DNA of 64,000 bases from DASPLX01 sp035627375 (lineage in GTDB: Bacteria > Pseudomonadota > Gammaproteobacteria > Burkholderiales > Burkholderiaceae_D), in assembly GCA_035627375.1 (NCBI GenBank), contig DASPLX010000059.1, forward strand, positions 53,178 to 117,177, written 5' to 3'. The notes below the pieces were generated by a model, which did not search any database, had not been told where the DNA came from, and worked only from the letters and a program-made list of their open reading frames with translations. Position 1 is the stretch's first letter, and every line of letters begins with the position of its first letter. Below are positions 53,694 through 61,893 of the stretch, in pieces. A program made the position numbers and the translations under genes.

Positions 53694-55915
53694 GTTACGC
53701 CCATCTTTTCACCGGAGAACCGGCGGCGCCTGGCCAGGAGGCCCTGCTGCCGTCCCGTTACCGCATCCTGCTGGTGGACGACGAGCCGCACGTGTTGTCG
53801 GCGCTGCGGCGCGTATTCCACCACGAGGATTACGACGTGGTGCTGTGCCCGGACCCGAAGGAAGCCCTGGCGCGCATCGGGCGCGAAACCTTCCAGCTCA
53901 TCATCAGCGATTACATGATGCCCGGCATGAACGGCGGCGAACTGCTGCGCCAGGCGCGCTCGGTGCAGCCCGACATGCTGCGCATCATGCTGACCGGCCA
54001 TGCCGACGTCAACGCCGTGGTCAGCGCGGTCAAGAGCGGCGCCGTCTATAAGTTCATCCTCAAGCCGTGGAACGACGACGACCTGCGCGTCACGGTCGCG
54101 CTGGCCCTGCAGCAGTACGACCTGATGCAGAAGAACAAGGCCCTCAAGCGCGAGAACCAGGACAAGGCGAAGGAGATCGAGCAGCTCGCCAAATTCAGCG
54201 TCGCCAGCCGCAGCCAGCTCGCGATCATGCTCAACAAGCGCGGCCTGCTCAATGCGCAGCAGGTGCAGGAACTGATGCGCATGCAGCAGCAGCGCAAGGA
54301 TTCGCTGCTCAAGCTGATCCTGGCGCGCGAATGGGCGACGGAGAAAGCGATCCACGACCTGCTGGCGAAAGAGCTGATGCTGCAGCAGGTCGCCTTGAAC
54401 GAATTCACGGTCGATCCGGCGGTCGCGGCGCTGGTGCCGGCCGCGCTGTGCCAGCGGCAAGCCATCTTGCCGCTCAGGGTCGAAGGAAAGCGCCTGACGC
54501 TGGCGATGGCCGATCCGCTCGACGCCGGCCTGCTCGACGACCTGCGCTTCGTGACCGGCCTCGACATCATCCCGGTGCTGGCGCCGATGGCGGCGATCGA
54601 AGCCAAGGTCGCTGAAGTCTACAAGGTTGGGACGGCCGACATCACCGACCTGGCCGTCAACCTCGGCACCGTCGACCCGTACGAAGGCATCGAGATCGTC
54701 ATCGAGGACGACGACGAAGTCCGCTCGCTCGAAGACCTGTTGCAAGGCACGGACGAGCCGCCGGCGATCCGGCTCGTCAATTCGATCCTGCTGGAGGCGA
54801 TCCGTCTCGGCGCGTCCGACATCCACATCCAGCCACGCGCCAAGAACGTGGTGGTGCGCCTGCGCATCGACGGCGTGCTGATCGACAAGATCCAGATCCC
54901 GCACAACATGCATCAGGCGATCGTCTCGCGCATCAAGGTGATGGCCGAACTCGACATCTCCGAGCGGCGCAGGCCGCAGGACGGGCGGCTGGCCGTGAAG
55001 ACGCCGCAGCGCGTGGTCGACCTGCGGGTATCGACGCTGCCGACCATCAACGGCGAGAAGATCGTCATGCGGATACTCGACCGCAACTCCGCCGTGCTGA
55101 GCCTGGACGCGCTCGGCTTCGGCGCCGCCGACCTCGACAAGATCCGCCACGCGAGCGACAAGCCGCAAGGCATCGTGCTGGCGACCGGGCCGACCGGCAG
55201 CGGCAAGACGACCACGCTCTACAGCCTCTTGCAGAGCAATGCGACCGCCGAAAAGAACTACATCACGATCGAGGACCCGGTCGAATACTATCTCGACACC
55301 GCCGGCCAGGTGCTGGTTCGGGAGAAGATCGGCCTGACCTTCCCGCTGATCCTGCGCGCCATCCTGCGCCAGGACCCGGACGTGCTGCTGATCGGCGAGA
55401 TCCGCGATTTCGAGACCGCCGAAGTGGCCTTCCATGCGGCGCTGACCGGCCACCAGGTGTTCTCGACGCTTCACACGAACTCGGCCATCGACACCGTGTC
55501 GCGCCTGTTCGATCTCGGCCTCAAGCCCTTCGTCGTCGCCACCGCGCTCGAAGCGATCGTCGCGCAGCGGCTGGTGCGAAAGATCTGCGAACAATGCCGC
55601 GCGCCGGTCGCGCCCGATCCCGACCTGCTGCGCCGCCTCGGGGGACGTTTCACCGGCGGGCTAGGTTCGGCCTACAGGGGCGCCGGCTGCCCGGCCTGCT
55701 ATCAATCGGGCTACAAGGGCCGGCTCGGCCTCTATGAAGTGCTGCGGCCGGACACTCATATGCGGCACCAGATCGCGACCAAGGCGGCGATCACCGAGAT
55801 CACCCAGCATGCGCGCGACAACGGCTTCAAGACCTTGCGCGACGATGCCTACGACAAGGTCGCGAACGGCCAGACCACGCTCGAGGAAGTGTTCCGGGTG
55901 CTGGGCCCCGAGTAA
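53690..55915 (+). CDS. Receiver-PilB/GspE fusion ATPase
   Basis: This 741-residue fusion begins with a response-regulator receiver domain (about 24-145; phosphoacceptor Asp74 in IISDYMMPGM), then a helical linker (about 145-185), an MshEN/T2SSE_N-like domain (about 185-330) and a GspE/PilB-type motor ATPase with Walker A GPTGSGKTT near 500, an Asp box, His box and zinc-binding CxxC pairs (CEQC, CPAC). The ATPase would power pilus assembly or secretion at the inner membrane. No pilin or secretin genes are adjacent. The ATGA overlap with the kinase makes phospho-control of the motor the natural reading. Confidence 0.93.
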   Translation: MSYAHLFTGEPAAPGQEALLPSRYRILLVDDEPHVLSALRRVFHHEDYDVVLCPDPKEALARIGRETFQLIISDYMMPGMNGGELLRQARSVQPDMLRIMLTGHADVNAVVSAVKSGAVYKFILKPWNDDDLRVTVALALQQYDLMQKNKALKRENQDKAKEIEQLAKFSVASRSQLAIMLNKRGLLNAQQVQELMRMQQQRKDSLLKLILAREWATEKAIHDLLAKELMLQQVALNEFTVDPAVAALVPAALCQRQAILPLRVEGKRLTLAMADPLDAGLLDDLRFVTGLDIIPVLAPMAAIEAKVAEVYKVGTADITDLAVNLGTVDPYEGIEIVIEDDDEVRSLEDLLQGTDEPPAIRLVNSILLEAIRLGASDIHIQPRAKNVVVRLRIDGVLIDKIQIPHNMHQAIVSRIKVMAELDISERRRPQDGRLAVKTPQRVVDLRVSTLPTINGEKIVMRILDRNSAVLSLDALGFGAADLDKIRHASDKPQGIVLATGPTGSGKTTTLYSLLQSNATAEKNYITIEDPVEYYLDTAGQVLVREKIGLTFPLILRAILRQDPDVLLIGEIRDFETAEVAFHAALTGHQVFSTLHTNSAIDTVSRLFDLGLKPFVVATALEAIVAQRLVRKICEQCRAPVAPDPDLLRRLGGRFTGGLGSAYRGAGCPACYQSGYKGRLGLYEVLRPDTHMRHQIATKAAITEITQHARDNGFKTLRDDAYDKVANGQTTLEEVFRVLGPE

Positions 55916-55916
55916 C

Positions 55917-57536
55917 TCAGCGTGAATGCAGGACCGTCAAGACCTGGCGCTTCAGAGTCTTGATCAGCGCCGTCTCGTCGGCCGGCACGCCTTCGGTTGC
56001 CGGCTGGGCGCGGTCGGCGTAGAACAGACCCAGCGGTTTCCTGTGCACCACCAGCGGCAGCACGATGAAGCTGCGGGCATCCGGCAGCAGCGCGCGATGC
56101 CAGGCCGGCACCAGGTCGCGGATCTTGGGATCGGTCGCTTCGGAGATCAGCAGATCGGCATCGTTTTCCATCGCCAGGTGGAACAGATCGCGCGCGTGCG
56201 CCGCCGGAAACACGAAGCCGGCCTGGCGCTCGGCATTCTTTTCGCCGAGCGTGATGCGGGCGCGGTACTGGTTCGTCTTCATGTCCTTCAGGCATACCGT
56301 GGCGAAGCGAAAGCCGAGGCTGCGGTACAGGGTTTCCAGGACCAGCAGCACCAGGTCGTTCACCGCGCATTTGCCGGAGGCCATCATCTCGGTCACGTCC
56401 TGCACGCCTGCCAGCAACAGCTCGCGCGCGTTGACCGGCTTACCGCTGGCATGGCGCTGCTCGATATTGAGGGAACCGGTCTCCGGCGCCAGCATGAGCA
56501 GGTCGGCCGGCAATGCGGATTCCCCGGTATCGAAATCGAGGCTGGCCGACAGCTCGGCGGCACGGGCGGCCGCGGCATTGTCCGCCGTCCGGCCCGGCTC
56601 CAGCGGCGGCAAGTTGATGCTGGCGGTCAGCACGCGCGCCTCTTCGGCCACGGCGGAAAACAGATGGCCGATCTTTTCCTCGTCGAGGCCGAGCGCGGCG
56701 CCATAACGCGTCAGCAAGTCCTTGCCGGCCGAGCTCTGTCCGCCGTTCGCGTTTTCGGCGAGCACGCGCGCCGCAGCGCTGCTGAAAGCGGTCACCTGCT
56801 GCATCCATTCCTGCCGGTTGCGCGCCGGCTTCAACTGCCCGTCGGGCAGCGGTGCCAGCGCCTGCACGATCGTATCCGGCATCTGCCATTCCTGCAGCAC
56901 GCTTCCGGTCAGCATTTCGAAGGTGCAGCCGAGCACGTTGAGCGATGCCTGGGCCGATGAAGCGCCGGCGCCGATCATGTCCATGATCTGCCTGTATAGC
57001 ACGTGGTCGTGGGCCGCGACGAAGATGCGGCCGATGTTCTTGAACAGCGCCGCGACGGCCGCCTCCTCGGCATCCTTGAAATGCGTGCGGCGCGCGAGCT
57101 CGCGCGCGAAAATGCTGGCGCCCAGGGCTTGCGCCAATTCCTGGCGCACGGCCGCGCCGCGCTTGCCCGACATGCCGTCGACCAGCATCATCGCCAGCGC
57201 GCTGGTCTTGACGGTATCGAATCCGAGCAGGAAGATCGCCTTGGAGACGGTGGTGATCGGTGTGCCGGAGCGGGTCCGGTAGACCACCGAATTGGAGATG
57301 CGCAAGACCTTTTGCGTCAGTCCGACGTCCGACAGGACCAGGTAGGCCAGCTTGCGGATGGCTTCATCGTTGGATGATGCCAATTGAACTACGCGCGACA
57401 CCGAACCGCCCAGGGCCGGCAGATCGTGCTCTTCGCTGATTTTCTGGAACAGCAGGTCGCGCGCCTGGCGCGCCGAATTACTCGTCGGAATCGAATCATA
57501 CGGCGCCTGCACGCCGACGTCATGGTCGTTTTGCAC
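55917..57536 (-). CDS. HDOD-domain protein with C-terminal GAF-like domain
   Basis: The 539-residue protein has an HDOD domain in its first half (DLPALGGSVSRVVQLASS, LSDVGLTQKVLRISNS, AIFLLGFDTVKTSALAMMLV). A second half (about 380-530) looks like a GAF domain (LGFRFATVCLKDMKTNQYRARI, SFIVLPLVVHRKPLGLFYAD). HDOD proteins are non-catalytic HD relatives used in signalling and motility control. It is convergent with the receiver-PilB gene and may belong functionally to that module. Confidence 0.9.
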   Translation of the reverse strand: MQNDHDVGVQAPYDSIPTSNSARQARDLLFQKISEEHDLPALGGSVSRVVQLASSNDEAIRKLAYLVLSDVGLTQKVLRISNSVVYRTRSGTPITTVSKAIFLLGFDTVKTSALAMMLVDGMSGKRGAAVRQELAQALGASIFARELARRTHFKDAEEAAVAALFKNIGRIFVAAHDHVLYRQIMDMIGAGASSAQASLNVLGCTFEMLTGSVLQEWQMPDTIVQALAPLPDGQLKPARNRQEWMQQVTAFSSAAARVLAENANGGQSSAGKDLLTRYGAALGLDEEKIGHLFSAVAEEARVLTASINLPPLEPGRTADNAAAARAAELSASLDFDTGESALPADLLMLAPETGSLNIEQRHASGKPVNARELLLAGVQDVTEMMASGKCAVNDLVLLVLETLYRSLGFRFATVCLKDMKTNQYRARITLGEKNAERQAGFVFPAAHARDLFHLAMENDADLLISEATDPKIRDLVPAWHRALLPDARSFIVLPLVVHRKPLGLFYADRAQPATEGVPADETALIKTLKRQVLTVLHSR

Positions 57537-57647
57537 GTCTTCCTCCCTCTAGGAGGGTACCGCAGAAACCCCGCTCTCCCATCATGCTATGGCGAAAACG
57601 CCACAATGCAATAGGCGCAATCTGTTAAATCTCGTTACGCCTCTCGA

Positions 57648-58538
57648 TTACGCTTTCGCGAACCCTTCCTGCACCGCGTCGAGAAACAGGCGCACCTTGG
57701 AGGAAAGATAACGGTTGGGCAGATAGATCCCGTACAGCCACTTCGCCGCGATCGCTTCGCAAGCCGGCAGCAGCCGCACCAGCCGCTTTTGCGCCAGGTC
57801 CTCCGCCGCCATGAAATTCGGCAGCAAGGCGATGCCCATGCCGCGCAGGCAGCATTGCCGCAGCCACTCGGTGTTGCCGCAGCGTACGCGCGGCTCGAGC
57901 TTCACCTCCTGCTTGCGGCCCTCGGACGCGAACCGCCAGACATCGTGCGGAAAGACCGTGGAGTGCGACAGGCAATCGAATCGCGCCAGTTCCTGCACCG
58001 ACTTCGGCTTGCGGCGCCCGGCGAAATAGGCGGGAGCGGCGACCAAGCCCCACTCGATGCGATACAGGCGGCGCGCATAGACGTTCTCCGGAGGCTCGTC
58101 GACGACGCGCAAGGCGATATCGATCGACTCTTCGGCGAGATCGTAATAACGATCGGATAAGACCAGATCCAGCCGTATATCCGGATAGCGTTCCATGAAG
58201 GCTTGCACCACGCCCGACAAGCGTGCATTGGCGAGATTCGGCGGCGCGGTCACGCGCAACACGCCTTGCGGCGATTCCTGGCGCAGCAGCACTTCCTGCT
58301 CGGCGGAAGCGATATCGGACAGGACGGCCTTGCAGCGCCGATGAAAGATCTCGCCGGCCTCCGTCATGCTGATGCTGCGCGTGGTCCGATGCAGGAGACG
58401 CGTGCGCAACTCCTTCTCGAGCGCGCCGACCTGTTTGCTGACATGGGAATTCGAGACGCCTAGCCGCGCGGCGGCGAGCGAAAAGCTGAGCGTATCGGCC
58501 ACGGCGGCGAAGATGGCGAGGCGTTGAAGGTCGATCAT
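57648..58538 (-). CDS. LysR-type transcriptional regulator
   Basis: The 296-residue LysR regulator has the N-terminal winged helix-turn-helix (RLAIFAAVADTLSFSLAAARLGVSNSHVSKQVGALE) and a substrate-binding C-terminal domain. It is divergent from an EamA transporter gene with a 95 bp spacer, the usual LysR/target arrangement, so it probably controls that transporter and itself. The ligand is unknown. Confidence 0.96.
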   Translation of the reverse strand: MIDLQRLAIFAAVADTLSFSLAAARLGVSNSHVSKQVGALEKELRTRLLHRTTRSISMTEAGEIFHRRCKAVLSDIASAEQEVLLRQESPQGVLRVTAPPNLANARLSGVVQAFMERYPDIRLDLVLSDRYYDLAEESIDIALRVVDEPPENVYARRLYRIEWGLVAAPAYFAGRRKPKSVQELARFDCLSHSTVFPHDVWRFASEGRKQEVKLEPRVRCGNTEWLRQCCLRGMGIALLPNFMAAEDLAQKRLVRLLPACEAIAAKWLYGIYLPNRYLSSKVRLFLDAVQEGFAKA

Positions 58539-58561
58539 TTCTTCCCCTTGGAAATAATCAT

Positions 58562-58594
58562 TTTCCGAAACGATATTTAATCATCAATCGGAAA
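58562..58594. promoter_or_regulatory. Inverted repeat in LysR/EamA intergenic region (candidate operator)
   Basis: TTTCCGA (58562-58568) and TCGGAAA (58588-58594) form a 7-bp inverted repeat around an AT-rich 19-bp spacer in the middle of the divergent intergenic region. The arrangement is suitable for a LysR-type dimer or tetramer. Confidence 0.45.
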
Positions 58595-58633
58595 CAATAG
58601 AATAGTGCGCAACGCCCTCGTCCTCTCGCCCTC

Positions 58634-59536
58634 ATGAAACCGACCGATATCCTGCTCGCCCTCGCTACCGTCGCGATCTGGGGCTTCAATTTCGTCGTCA
58701 TCAAGATCGGCTTGCAAGACCTGCCGCCCATCCTGTTCACGACCCTGCGCTTCCTGTTCGCGGCGCTGCCCCTGGTCTTCTTCGTCAAGCGCCCGGCAGT
58801 GCCGTTCAAACTGCTTGCAGGCTATGCGATGTTCCAGTTCGCGCTGCAATTCACGCTGCTGTTCTCCGGCATGAAGCTCGGCTTGCCGCCCGGCCTCGCT
58901 TCGCTGGTGGTCCAACTGCAGGCCTTCTTCACGATCGGCTTGGCCGTGCTCCTCCTGCACGAGCGCCCGCTAGCGACGCAGATGATCGGCGCGCTGATCG
59001 CGTTCTCCGGCATGGGATTGGTCGCGCTGCATCTCGAGGCGCAGGCGACCGCGATCGGCTTCGTCATGGTGGTCGCGGCCGGCGCCTGCTGGGCCGCCGC
59101 CAATATCTTCACGAAGAAGATAGGAACGGCCACGGCCGATACCGGCAAGATCAATCCGATGGCGCTGGTGATCTGGGGTTCGCTGCTGGCGACGCCGCCG
59201 CTGGCGCTCGCCTCGCTCGTCATCGAAGGGCCGTCGGCCTGGGCGCAGGCAGCCGCGCAATTCGGCTGGATGACCGCCGGCGCGGTATTTTTCCAGTCGT
59301 ATCCGAACACGATCCTCGGCTTCGGCATCTGGTCGCTGCTGATGCGCAAATACCCGACCGCGACGATCGCGCCCTTCACGCTGCTGGTGCCGGTGACCGG
59401 CATGCTCAGCGCCGCGCTCGTGCTGGGCGAGCCCCTGCAATGGTGGAAGATCGCGGCCGGCCTGCTAGTGCTGGCGGGCCTGGCGCTCAATCAATTCGGC
59501 GCGCGCCTGCCGCTTTCCGCGACGCGGCTGCGTTGA
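58634..59536 (+). CDS. EamA/DMT-family transporter
   Basis: The 300-residue protein has ten predicted transmembrane helices in two EamA repeats (LATVAIWGFNFVVIKIGLQDLP; second repeat beginning about residue 145 with VVAAGACWAAANIF). DMT-family members export amino acids or metabolites. The divergent LysR gene suggests inducible export. Its 3' end is 27 bp from the IS1182-like element. Confidence 0.93.
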   Translation: MKPTDILLALATVAIWGFNFVVIKIGLQDLPPILFTTLRFLFAALPLVFFVKRPAVPFKLLAGYAMFQFALQFTLLFSGMKLGLPPGLASLVVQLQAFFTIGLAVLLLHERPLATQMIGALIAFSGMGLVALHLEAQATAIGFVMVVAAGACWAAANIFTKKIGTATADTGKINPMALVIWGSLLATPPLALASLVIEGPSAWAQAAAQFGWMTAGAVFFQSYPNTILGFGIWSLLMRKYPTATIAPFTLLVPVTGMLSAALVLGEPLQWWKIAAGLLVLAGLALNQFGARLPLSATRLR

Positions 59537-59595
59537 GCGCGCCGATGTCGCGCGGACAAAAAAATGGCGTACCTCGGTACGCCCAGACTGCTGAC

Positions 59596-59626
59596 AAACC
59601 CTCGCCATGTGCGAGGGTTTTTGTTT
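59596..59626 (+). terminator. Terminator hairpin inside the left end of the IS
   Basis: AAACCCTCGC and GCGAGGGTTT form a 10-bp stem with a CATGT loop and a T-rich tail directly before the transposase ATG. It would block read-through from outside promoters into the transposase gene. Confidence 0.7.
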
Positions 59627-59635
59627 TAATGGCGC

Positions 59636-61114
59636 ATGCTCAAGACGCCCACCCCCGCCCAGCACGAACTGGAAATGGTCACGCTGGAAGAACTGGTCCC
59701 CAAGGACCATCTTCTGCGCCTGATCGAGCGCCACATCCGTTTCGATTTCATCCGCGAACAAACCGCCCACCTGTACTGCGCCGACAATGGCCGCCCGGCC
59801 CTCGATCCGGTCATGCTGTTCAAGATGCTGTTCATCGGCTACCTGTTCGGCATCCGCTCCGAACGGCAACTGGTGCGCGAGATCGCCGTCAATGTCGCCT
59901 ACCGCTGGTTCCTCGGCCTGCGCCTGACCGACAAGGTGCCGGACGCCTCGACGCTGTCGCAGAACCGCCGCCGGCGCTTTGCCGGCACCGAGATCGAGCA
60001 GGCCATCTTCGACGCCATCGTCGAGCAGGCCATCGGGCACGGCCTGGTCGGCGGGCGGGTGTTCTACAGCGACAGTACCCATCTGAAGGCGTCGGCCAAC
60101 AAGAACCGCCACGAGGTCCATCAGGTCGAGCAGAAGCCGGCCGAGTACCTGGCCGAACTGAACGCGGCCATCGATGCCGACCGCGCCGAACATGGCAAGA
60201 AGCCGCTGCCGCCGGATGACGACGAGCCGCCCACGAAGGAGGTCAAGGTCAGCCCGGCCGATCCGGAAGCCGGCTACATCGTGCGCGACGGCAAGCCGAC
60301 CGGCTTCTTTTACCTGGACCACCGTACCGTCGATGGCGTGCATGCGATCATCACCGACACGCATGTGACCGCGGCCAACGTGCACGACAGCCAACCCTAC
60401 CTGAGGCGGCTGGACCGCATGCGCGAGCGCTTCGGCTTCGACGTGGCGGTGGCGGGGCTGGATGCCGGGTATTTCACGCCGCACATCTGCAAGGGGCTGG
60501 TCGAGCGCGGCATCTTTGGCGTGATCGGCTATCGCCGGCCCAACCATCGCGACGGCTACTTCTACAAGCGCGAGTATGTCTACGACCATGAGCGGGATGG
60601 CTATGTGTGTCCGAACGGTGAGTTCCTGGCGTACCGCACCACCAACCGGCTGGGCTACCGGGAATACGCGTCACAGGCCAGCCAATGCGAGAGCTGTCCG
60701 GTCAAGGGGCAGTGCACCAGCAGCCGCAACGGGGTCAAGGTTGTCACCCGGCACGTCTGGCAGCACTACAAGGAAGCGGTCGATGCGAACCGGCTCACCG
60801 ACAAGGGCAAGGAACTGTATGCGCGGCGCAAGGAAACGGTCGAGCGCAGCTTTGCCGATGCCAAGCAGCTGCACGGCCATCGCTATGCGCGTTTCCGGGG
60901 GCTGGCCAAGGTGCGCGCGCAGGCGCTGCTGGCAGCCGCCTGTCAGAACATGAAGAAGATCGCGCGCCTGCTGGAGCAGGCTTTGCGCCTTCTTTTTACG
61001 GTCATGATGCCCTCCAGACGGTCATCAGCCACGCCTTGGGCTTCGCGCATTCTCACTTTGGCAACCATCCCGAATTTCCGACAAAAGCCTCTCCCAACCT
61101 TCCTGGCTGCTTAA
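59636..61114 (+). CDS. IS1182-family DDE transposase
   Basis: The 492-residue transposase has the IS1182 N-terminal domain (LVPKDHLLRLIERHIRFDF, RPALDPVMLFKMLFIGYLFGIRSER), catalytic DDE parts (FYSDSTHLKASANK, AGLDAGYF, ETVERSFADAKQLHG) and the CESCPVKGQC cysteine motif. The last 35 residues after ARLLEQ do not look like the family. The usual C-terminal pattern (FGNHPEFPTKASPNLPG) continues in another frame from about 60985, suggesting a late frameshift of unclear effect. The catalytic core is intact. Confidence 0.92.
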   Translation: MLKTPTPAQHELEMVTLEELVPKDHLLRLIERHIRFDFIREQTAHLYCADNGRPALDPVMLFKMLFIGYLFGIRSERQLVREIAVNVAYRWFLGLRLTDKVPDASTLSQNRRRRFAGTEIEQAIFDAIVEQAIGHGLVGGRVFYSDSTHLKASANKNRHEVHQVEQKPAEYLAELNAAIDADRAEHGKKPLPPDDDEPPTKEVKVSPADPEAGYIVRDGKPTGFFYLDHRTVDGVHAIITDTHVTAANVHDSQPYLRRLDRMRERFGFDVAVAGLDAGYFTPHICKGLVERGIFGVIGYRRPNHRDGYFYKREYVYDHERDGYVCPNGEFLAYRTTNRLGYREYASQASQCESCPVKGQCTSSRNGVKVVTRHVWQHYKEAVDANRLTDKGKELYARRKETVERSFADAKQLHGHRYARFRGLAKVRAQALLAAACQNMKKIARLLEQALRLLFTVMMPSRRSSATPWASRILTLATIPNFRQKPLPTFLAA

Positions 61115-61124
61115 CAACAAAGAA

Positions 61125-61154
61125 AAACCCCGCCTTCCGAAAAAGACGGGGTTT
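61125..61154 (-). terminator. Terminator hairpin near the right end of the IS
   Basis: AAACCCCG and CGGGGTTT pair around an A-rich loop. On the minus strand the stem is followed by a T-rich stretch, so it can end transcription arriving from ppa as well as transcripts entering the element. Confidence 0.6.
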
Positions 61155-61208
61155 GTCAGCGGTCTGGGCGTACCTCGGTACGCCATTTTTCATATCCGGT
61201 CGCGCGAC

Positions 61209-61757
61209 TCAGAAATTCGGCTTCTCGGCCGCCTTGTTGTAGTTCTCGACACCGGACAGGATTTCGGCCTTGGCTTCCTCGGGGCCAAACCAGCCCTCGA
61301 TCTTGACCCACTTGCCCTTTTCCAGGTCCTTGTAGTGCTCGAAGAAATGCTGGATCTGCTTCAGGCGCAGCTCATTCATGTCTTCCGGCTTTTGCCAGTG
61401 CGTATAGATCGGCAGGATCTTGTCGACCGGGACCGCCAGGACTTTCGCATCGCCGCCGGCCTCGTCGGTCATCCTCAGCACGCCGATCGGGCGGCAGCGC
61501 ACCACGACGCCCGGAATCAGCGGGAACGGCGTGATCACCAGCACGTCGACCGGGTCGCCGTCGGCGGAAATCGTGTGCGGAATATAGCCGTAGTTGCACG
61601 GATAGTGCATCGCCGTACCCATGAAGCGGTCGACGAAAATCGCGCCGGTTTCCTTGTCGACTTCGTACTTGATCGGGTTGGCATTCATCGGGATTTCGAT
61701 GATGACGTTGAAATCGTTCGGCAGATCGCGGCCGGCGGGGACGTTGTTCAGACTCAT
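61209..61757 (-). CDS. ppa: Inorganic pyrophosphatase
   Basis: The 182-residue family I pyrophosphatase hydrolyses PPi in the cytoplasm. It has the signature DGDPVDVLV with metal-binding Asp residues, IEIPMNANPIKYEVDK and KGKWVKIEGW. Length is typical of bacterial enzymes. GAGAAAG lies before the ATG and a TATAAT -10 box (minus strand, 61799-61804) upstream. It follows hemY, as in other Burkholderiales. Confidence 0.98.
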   Translation of the reverse strand: MSLNNVPAGRDLPNDFNVIIEIPMNANPIKYEVDKETGAIFVDRFMGTAMHYPCNYGYIPHTISADGDPVDVLVITPFPLIPGVVVRCRPIGVLRMTDEAGGDAKVLAVPVDKILPIYTHWQKPEDMNELRLKQIQHFFEHYKDLEKGKWVKIEGWFGPEEAKAEILSGVENYNKAAEKPNF

Positions 61758-61893
61758 GTTGCTTTCTCGTTCAAATAGAAAATGCTTGCAAACCTGGAAT
61801 TATAGCGGCTTTTACAACCCGATTTTGCGTCGCAACACATCGGCCGGCGAACGACTGACGGCGGACGGTGGACAGCAGGAAGCGCGCAGCCGG

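Larger units (their letters stand above)
59564..61186 (+). mobile_element. IS1182-like insertion sequence
   Basis: The element is about 1,623 bp. The left end ATGGCGTACCTCGGTACGCC and the right end, read inward, ATGGCGTACCGAGGTACGCC both continue CAGAC(T/C)GCTGACAAACC, giving inverted repeats of about 37 bp with three mismatches. Each repeat contains its own palindrome (GGCGTACC/GGTACGCC). One transposase gene fills the middle. A terminator hairpin lies just inside each end. It is inserted between the EamA gene and ppa. Borders may extend a few A/T bases; no target duplication is clear. Confidence 0.88.
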
